This document shows positions 61,192 to 64,000 of a stretch of DNA of 64,000 nt, in pieces (position 1 is the stretch's first letter; each line of letters opens with the position of its first letter). Made by a program: the position numbers and the translations under genes. The notes beneath the pieces are model-generated. The model was not told the origin of the DNA. It saw only the letters and a list, made by a program, of their open reading frames with translations, and did no database searches. This stretch comes from Gonocerus acuteangulatus (Eukaryota; Arthropoda; Insecta; Hemiptera; Coreidae), in contig OX328130.1 in NCBI GenBank assembly GCA_946811695.1, positions 72,139,232 to 72,203,231 on the forward strand. Reading direction: 5' to 3'.

Positions 61192-63185
61192 TATATTATA
61201 TTATATATGTGCACTTATACTGATGCATTCATACTTTTGAATTTCATTGATCCAAATAAATTACCAAAACAATTGCCATTTAAATATCTAAGAGAACATA
61301 AATTAACTCATACTTTTCCATCTTTATTCCAGATTCCTACTTTCTCGTCTAAGTTGAGTAGTAAAATCAAAAAAGTTGGGGCAGACATCTTTGATCGGTT
61401 AAATCGGGAACAAGTGAGGGCTGTATTGCAAGCAATTGCTTCAGAAAACTATATATTAATTAAAGGAATGCCGGGAACAGGTATGTTTTTTAGAAAAGTT
61501 TATTTACTTTTAAAGCTTCCAGGATTTGTAGAATATTGTATGAGATATGATAAAATAAAAGTCGCACTTTTGACTGTTTGATTGCTTCAAGACTTCAATT
61601 GAAATTACCAAATTTCAATTTATTTCATTCTGTTGTTACTACCAGGACATTTTAACTTACTGAAATCAAGTGACGTAGGCATTTCAGCAAAGTTAGCAAC
61701 TAGACAATGCTCCGAAGACATTTCACTGGGTTGAAACAGGTTGTAAGGACTCACATACTCAATAAATGGCAGGCTGAATGGTTATCTATGAACGACAACA
61801 ACCTTCAGAAGATAAAGCCATTCATAAAACAATGGAACTCCAGCTATAGAAGCTGCTGTAGAGAAGAAGTAGTCCTTACAAGACTTAGAATTGGACATAC
61901 ACTACTAACCCACTCTTACTTAATGACAAAACAAGACAAACCACTATGTACAGAATGCAACAGGACATTAACTGTAAAACACTTACTAACAGACTGCAGG
62001 AAACGTGAAAACATCAACATACGACGTGATATGTACAAACTCTTGACAGATGGTAGCCCACACATATCCAGTATTTTACATTTTTTTTTTAAATATAAAC
62101 ATGTACGAGCAAATCTAAAAAAAAAAAAATCAGTCCCCTAACAGGCCACAAGGGCCCAGAGGGGCAGATACTGTAGAGGTATCTGATTCTTGACCATAAG
62201 GCACACTAGGGAGATAGTGCCGGATGCTCCGGCCACCTGATTTTCCCCTTGGCTGCTTCGACTGCTAGAGTCGTTTGCACCCAAGGTACCCATTATTAAT
62301 TAAATTAATTAAAGGCTGGGTGAGCCTAGGGATGATCTGGGCCCCCAAATCCAACCCTCGAACGACAGCCCTAGAAGAAAAAATCTTTAGTGCACGCTCG
62401 GGTTTTGAACCCGGTCCTCCAGTTCATTAGTCGAGTGCTCTACCACTGAGCTAACCTAGCAAACACAAAATATTTTAATATATTTCAACATTTCTTAAAT
62501 TTTATTTGTACAAAATAGAGTGAAAAGACAATAATTTATTAAATTTATCACCTTCTTATTTTTAATTTCATAGCTGACCTTTTATGTTTTATATCTGTTT
62601 TTTTGTTGTTGTTTTTTGCCTTTACTTTCTTGTATATTATATGTTTATTAATTGCATTTCTAGATGTTTATTTAAATGTTTTAATATTTGGATTTTATAC
62701 ATCTTTATTTTGTTTCCAACATGTTTATAGAGCTATTCGCCCAGTTACAGGCTCTAAAATCAAACAAATAAATGAATAAATAAAAATAGTATTTCATTCT
62801 GAATGGATGTTTCCAGGAAAAACTACAACAATGGCAGCCCTAATAGAGCTTCTTACAAGACTGAAAATGAGAGTACTTGTTACGAGCTTCACCCATTCCG
62901 CAATTGATAATATATTAATCAATCTGGTTTGTATGAAATATATTAATTGTAATTCTTTCCTCTCGTTGAGGAAATTTGAAGTTCTTAAGTGTTTATTTCT
63001 TTGTCAGTTTTTCAAATTTTAATTGAAGTTTTAAAAATTTCCGTAAGGTTGGAAAAGTAAATATGCTTCGACTGGGTCCTGAACATCGAATACATCCAAA
63101 GTTGAAGGAGGTTTCTGAACAACATTTTGTCAAAACATTAAAAGATGTAACACCTGCAGCAGTCGAAGAAATTTTCTCAAGCAGG
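41679..63185 (+). CDS. DNA2: DNA2 helicase/nuclease, 5' 18 exons (partial, runs past the window)
   Basis: DNA2 trims 5' flaps in Okazaki fragment maturation and resects double-strand breaks. Joining 41679-41702, 41792-42052, 43437-43610, 43722-43904, 45453-45504, 45600-45855, 45935-46063, 49820-50063, 50823-51019, 53839-53965, 54340-54470, 55815-56021, 57965-58147, 59583-59804, 59886-60027, 61333-61480, 62817-62926 and 63048-63185 gives 976 codons in one frame with GT-AG throughout. Visible: C409 and C648-x2-C651-x5-C657 (Fe-S cluster), nuclease D537 (GIKGKVD), E554 and K556 (LELKTGK), Walker A GMPGTGKT (889-896) and motif Ia [10 protein letters not shown] (916-925). The tail before the conserved region is about 320 residues, so Walker A lies roughly 240 residues later than in human DNA2 (about residue 654, from memory). 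Motifs II-VI are beyond the window. Exon 1 is the least certain part. Confidence 0.93.
41792..42052 (+). CDS. DNA2: DNA2 exon 2: canonical PIP box and CDK-type sites
   Basis: After the acceptor TGCTTTTAG the exon begins [13 protein letters not shown]. Residues 11-18, QKRLTQFF, match the PCNA-interacting peptide QxxLxxFF exactly. The rest is Lys/Ser-rich and disordered-looking, with SPSK and SPRK. Phase 0 at both ends. Confidence 0.75.
42261..42468 (-). mobile_element. tRNA-Leu-like SINE with 13-bp TSD, DNA2 intron 2
   Basis: Near-identical to 33388-33593, minus strand; box B as GGGTTCGATTCCC. Perfect TSD CATTTCAATTTAT at 42248-42260 and 42469-42481. The sharp TSD indicates a young insertion. 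Confidence 0.9.
43058..43078. repeat. (AC)n microsatellite
   Basis: Short ACACAC run in DNA2 intron 2. Confidence 0.9.
43309..43360. repeat. Perfect 23-bp inverted repeat (hairpin)
   Basis: GATGAATATCATAAGATTTG plus GAC (43309-43331) is exactly inverted at 43338-43360 with a 6-nt loop. It lies 76 bp upstream of the DNA2 exon 3 acceptor. Confidence 0.95.
43437..43610 (+). CDS. DNA2: DNA2 exon 3: PIP-like motif QKSIYDFS
   Basis: It starts [13 protein letters not shown]: residues 98-105 have PIP spacing, with Ser in place of the second aromatic. A Lys-rich stretch with two SPQK sites follows ([15 protein letters not shown]). Phase 0-0, 58 codons. Confidence 0.75.
43722..43904 (+). CDS. DNA2: DNA2 exon 4: PIP-like motif QTTLLSFS and NLS-like KKRKF
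   Basis: It starts [14 protein letters not shown]: residues 156-163 have PIP spacing, again with Ser for the second aromatic. [15 protein letters not shown] near the end looks like a nuclear localisation signal plus an SPxR site. Phase 0-0, 61 codons. Confidence 0.75.
44140..45235 (+). pseudogene. Decayed Penelope-like element in DNA2 intron 4
   Basis: [13 protein letters not shown] and, with frame breaks, [17 protein letters not shown] match the RT end at 3500-3650. [14 protein letters not shown] and [14 protein letters not shown] match the endonuclease tail at 2900-3000. The GIY-YIG core is lost. Same strand as DNA2. Confidence 0.8.
45453..45504 (+). CDS. DNA2: DNA2 exon 5 (small linker exon)
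   Basis: A 52-nt exon encoding [17 protein letters not shown], acceptor TTTTATTCCAG, donor ATAG|GTAACT. Its phases (0 in, 1 out) fit both neighbours. There is no recognisable motif. Confidence 0.6.
45600..45855 (+). CDS. DNA2: DNA2 exon 6: acidic/basic tail with EQDLSSYF
   Basis: It encodes an acidic patch ([13 protein letters not shown]), ISPKK, a KKRK basic cluster, and [26 protein letters not shown] (300-307) has PIP spacing with Glu for Gln and the Tyr-Phe pair kept. Confidence 0.8.
45935..46063 (+). CDS. DNA2: DNA2 exon 7: start of the conserved N-terminal barrel
   Basis: [20 protein letters not shown], then CIIRSPW. It aligns by eye with the RYLVLAV...LCILRNDW region of metazoan DNA2. 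Split codon W360 at the donor. Confidence 0.85.
46330..47470 (+). other. GC-richer, retroelement-like segment in DNA2 intron 7
   Basis: Contains TCTATAAAAAGGGCC (TATA-like, about 47188), CTCATTTCAACGCC, a GC-rich stretch, then AATAAA near 47448. The spacing resembles the U3-R-U5 order of an LTR, but neither LTR ends nor a TSD were established. Confidence 0.35.
48066..48783. repeat. 143-bp tandem repeat, about five units
   Basis: Units start at about 48069, 48212, 48355, 48498 and 48641 with AGTAAACCCCCC, then AATGAACCGATTTAGTT, CTACGAATACCGAGTTTCG and ATCACGGCTGGTAGTGG. The middle units are nearly identical. It ends at a (TA)n run; related sequence occurs at 61020-61140, also followed by (TA)n. 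Confidence 0.92.
48775..48824. repeat. (TA)n microsatellite
   Basis: TA run with ATGCAT interruption closing the 143-bp array. Confidence 0.97.
49420..49770 (+). repeat. PLE terminal-repeat fragment
   Basis: TTTTAAGCACTTATTTCTCC...AGTAAGCTTTCG, then the hammerhead and GATTCTTACAAAAATCGTAT, TTCTAGCCGAATCCC, CTGACTGCTTATCAC as in the arms of 12986-13315 and 36866-37966. A single, unpaired arm in DNA2 intron 7. Confidence 0.75.
49635..49668 (+). ncRNA. Hammerhead ribozyme motif, intact core, sense in DNA2 intron 7
   Basis: CTGACGA (49635-49641), helix II GGCTA...TAGCC, GAAACGTC (49661-49668). All invariant core bases are present. Helix I forms G-C, A-U, a U/U mismatch and two U-A pairs. It lies about 150 nt upstream of exon 8, in the transcribed strand of DNA2. 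Confidence 0.78.
49820..50063 (+). CDS. DNA2: DNA2 exon 8: OB barrel, first Fe-S cysteine, nuclease His
   Basis: [20 protein letters not shown] carries C409, the isolated Fe-S ligand (human C136 equivalent). [10 protein letters not shown] carries H436, the RecB-family motif I histidine. It follows a 3.76-kb intron. Confidence 0.95.
50203..50400. repeat. Left arm of inverted repeat around DNA2 exon 9
   Basis: CTAGCAGAATAACCGTGCTTCATCACGG...AATGTTTCTTGACACTGGGG is inverted, about 75% identical by eye, at 52520-52717. Confidence 0.8.
50823..51019 (+). CDS. DNA2: DNA2 exon 9: helical nuclease insert
   Basis: It encodes a helical segment ([12 protein letters not shown] to [11 protein letters not shown]), including [16 protein letters not shown]. 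Phase 0 in, phase 2 out (ATGTT|GTAAGT). Confidence 0.93.
52204..52476 (+). other. Unidentified ORF overlapping a SINE fragment
   Basis: A 90-codon frame in DNA2 intron 9 with no recognised family. Its end overlaps a decayed SINE piece (TTTATTATTGACAGCGAATTT, about 52408-52470). Probably not a gene. Confidence 0.2.
52520..52717. repeat. Right arm of inverted repeat around DNA2 exon 9
   Basis: Inverted partner of 50203-50400, ending CGTGACGAAGCATGGG...CAGCTAG. A short (TG)n tract follows. Confidence 0.8.
53839..53965 (+). CDS. DNA2: DNA2 exon 10: catalytic Asp of nuclease
   Basis: [20 protein letters not shown] contains D537, equivalent to human D277 that ligates the catalytic metal. EAEDIEEN precedes it. 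Confidence 0.96.
54340..54470 (+). CDS. DNA2: DNA2 exon 11: E-x-K nuclease motif
   Basis: [19 protein letters not shown] contains E554 and K556 of the PD-(D/E)xK site and the SIEHRxQV helix. Together with D537 all three catalytic residues are present, so an active nuclease is predicted. Confidence 0.97.
54640..55445 (+). pseudogene. Tc/mariner-like DDE transposase remnant, DNA2 intron 11
   Basis: Broken frames read [52 protein letters not shown] and [20 protein letters not shown] in order, matching the NKQNxRxW..xxPxxxHEKPLHxxKVTVWCA...SRxGDVxWPPRSCDLTPLDFF region. Catalytic Asp residues and the frame are lost. Confidence 0.7.
55815..56021 (+). CDS. DNA2: DNA2 exon 12: C-x2-C-x5-C Fe-S cluster
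   Basis: [10 protein letters not shown] (648-657) supplies the three clustered cysteines of the 4Fe-4S site (human C393, C396, C402). LPPPINRRT precedes it. Confidence 0.95.
57304..57321. repeat. Poly-G tract (18 G)
   Basis: Eighteen consecutive G in DNA2 intron 12; on the transcribed strand it could form a G-quadruplex. Confidence 0.95.
57965..58147 (+). CDS. DNA2: DNA2 exon 13
   Basis: [20 protein letters not shown] and [11 protein letters not shown] correspond to the linker between nuclease and barrel domains of DNA2. Confidence 0.9.
58561..58770 (-). mobile_element. tRNA-Leu-like SINE with 15-bp TSD
   Basis: Same family as 33388 and 42261. Perfect TSD AAACATGAAATATTT at 58546-58560 and 58771-58785. 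Confidence 0.9.
59034..59249 (+). mobile_element. tRNA-Glu-like SINE with 53-A tail
   Basis: Box A TGGTCTAGTGGCTAG as in tRNA-Glu, anticodon-like TTC in TTAGATTCATAAG, box B GGTTTGATCC, a tRNA-unrelated body, and a pure A53 tail (59197-59249). TSD GATACGGCTTGTAG (59020-59033) versus GATACAACTTGTAG (59250-59263). The intact A tail suggests recent insertion. Confidence 0.88.
59583..59804 (+). CDS. DNA2: DNA2 exon 14: beta-barrel
   Basis: [20 protein letters not shown] and [11 protein letters not shown] match the DNA2 barrel (GDRVIVS...ALSRGYV...CLLDR). Split codon K797. Confidence 0.92.
59886..60027 (+). CDS. DNA2: DNA2 exon 15
   Basis: [19 protein letters not shown] to [11 protein letters not shown] aligns by eye with the DNA2 segment ending in RDLIIDF before the helicase core. 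Donor AAG|GTGAAT, phase 0. Confidence 0.92.
60245..60623 (+). mobile_element. Possible piggyBac-like non-autonomous element
   Basis: Bounded by TTAA at 60241-60244 and 60624-60627. It contains an ATG at 60393 with an acidic start ([17 protein letters not shown]), like piggyBac transposase N termini, then stops. TIRs are weak (CCTGCTCC / CCTTTAGG). Confidence 0.4.
61020..61195. repeat. Fragment related to the 48066-48783 repeat plus (TA)n
   Basis: TTTGGTGGTTGACAAAGTTC and GCCATCGTGTTAATA match 48670-48770; followed by a (TA)n run from about 61150. Confidence 0.7.
61333..61480 (+). CDS. DNA2: DNA2 exon 16: helicase entry, first half of Walker A
   Basis: [19 protein letters not shown] is the Q-motif-like helix. 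The exon ends GMPGTG with the intron splitting the last Gly codon, directly before the P-loop lysine. Confidence 0.96.
61640..62140 (+). pseudogene. Jockey-type LINE C-terminal remnant, DNA2 intron 16
   Basis: [13 protein letters not shown] (RNase H end), [47 protein letters not shown] and HLLTDC (CCHC). This is the best preserved of three copies. Sequence at 62720-62795 (AGAGCTATTCGCCCAGTTAC, AAATAAATGAATAAATAAA) looks like its 3' terminus, separated by a SINE. Confidence 0.82.
62150..62462 (-). mobile_element. tRNA-derived SINE (second head type), DNA2 intron 16
   Basis: Minus strand: TTAGCTCAGTGGTAGAGC (box A), GACTAATGAAC anticodon-like loop, GGGTTCAAAACCC (box B), 62390-62462. The GC-richer sequence down to about 62150 is taken as its body. 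It interrupts the LINE remnant. TSD not established. Confidence 0.7.
62817..62926 (+). CDS. DNA2: DNA2 exon 17: Walker A Lys and motif Ia
   Basis: It begins in G894 and gives K895-T-T-T, completing the P-loop, then [16 protein letters not shown] (motif Ia). The donor is CTG|GTTTGT. Confidence 0.96.
63048..63185 (+). CDS. DNA2: DNA2 exon 18 (last exon in window)
   Basis: [19 protein letters not shown] matches the post-motif Ia segment of DNA2 (FLRLGQ...VHP). The donor is AGG|GTTTGT. The gene continues beyond the window with DExx and later motifs. Confidence 0.93.
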
Positions 63186-64000
63186 GTTTGTAATATCCAT
63201 TTTAATATTCTTTTTCTTTGGATCTCGTCCTTTCTTTTAAGGACAATTCTTAATAAATTCGTAGTAGTTTTGGAGTCTTTAAGCACAAATGCACATAATA
63301 TTGTGGCTTAAGCCGGCATGCCCCATGGACTGATAGCTACCTTCGGGACTTCAAGCTACCAATGTGAGAGCTTTTTGCGATATCTAGTGGTGAGTTTTGT
63401 AAGCTCTAGTCACTCTAATATCCGTTAAAGTTTATAAAACTGCAGTTTGAGCCTATTGAATGGTGTTTTATCTGCTACTCTTTACATATTTTGGGTCTTG
63501 CTGAATGGCCTTATTTGTATCTTACCAGTTGATTTTTTAATAGAGGTCATATTCCATAGCTATTATACCAACTCTGAGATATTTGACTTAATATTATTTT
63601 TATAAAACTGAATTTCAAATTTAAAAAAAAATTTAAATTAAAAAACATTGTTTCTAAGCCTGCCGTTGGCTGGTCCGAAGCCCAGAATGAGAAAATGGCG
63701 ACATTAAACTCTTTAAAGAAAGAAATAATGAAAATGTATTAGGAGAAATGAGAAGAATGAGCAGAGGAGGCTCAGCTATTTTAATGCCGTCCCGTGGAAC
63801 CAGTAGTGTGAAACAAGCTCCGCCCCACAGGCATCTCAGATCATGCGGGTTGCCGTCTCGTAAGGGTTAAAGAGATGGCCTTAGAGTATACAATAAAGGA
63901 AATTATTATTTATTCATAAAATCAAATTAATTTTATTTATATTTAGATTTTATTAAGAAAAAGCATTATTTTATCCGTTGAAGAGCAGTATTATTGAAGC
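63186..64000 (+). other. DNA2: DNA2 intron 18, no exon recognised
   Basis: AT-rich intron sequence. I could not find the next DNA2 exon. A GC-richer patch at 63650-63870 ends in GTAAGGGTTAA and might be the end of a TTAA-type MITE, which is unproven. Confidence 0.5.

Noticed and set aside
62390..62462. A minus-strand tRNA gene
   Set aside because: Acceptor stem does not close and box-bearing sequence sits inside a LINE remnant; read as SINE head.

Overview
This is a eukaryotic, AT-rich, repeat-laden window, most likely from an arthropod and probably an insect. The evidence is intron-rich genes with canonical GT-AG junctions, an MRL (Pico/RIAM/lamellipodin) gene of insect-like domain layout, and a mixed load of mariner, Merlin, hAT-like and piggyBac-like DNA elements, Penelope-like retroelements (PLEs), Jockey-type LINEs and several tRNA-derived SINEs. 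The species cannot be fixed from sequence alone.

Two protein-coding genes are supported, both on the + strand. (1) A pico/MRL adaptor gene, 9963-34781. I join 13 exons into a 576-codon frame with a talin-binding-like helix, RA domain, PH domain and a short proline-rich tail. (2) The 5' part of the DNA2 helicase/nuclease gene, 41679 to beyond 63185. I join 18 exons into 976 codons: a long N-terminal tail, RecB-family nuclease with all four Fe-S cysteines, the beta-barrel/linker, and the start of the SF1 helicase including Walker A. The remaining helicase exons lie past the window end.

Layout: 1-9960 upstream repeats (mariner and PLE remnants, LINE tail, a 714-bp inverted-repeat element, a local duplication). 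9963-34781 pico, whose introns hold a Merlin transposon, a hAT-like foldback, SINEs and a minisatellite. 34782-36413 pico 3' UTR. 36414-41678 intergenic, with a 1.1-kb PLE-related palindrome, LINE fragments, a Merlin MITE and a pair of degenerate hammerheads. 41679-63185 DNA2, whose introns hold PLE, DDE transposase, LINE and SINE insertions. 63186-64000 intron without a recognisable exon.

The most interesting signals are: a series of PCNA-interacting-peptide-like motifs in the DNA2 N-terminal tail (one canonical QxxLxxFF), three of which sit at the first residues of three consecutive phase-0 exons; about ten PLE-type hammerhead ribozyme motifs, two with intact cores, eight of them in four inverted pairs; and foldback elements with clean target-site duplications. 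The two genes have no evident functional link; Pico acts at actin/adhesion membranes and DNA2 in DNA replication and repair.
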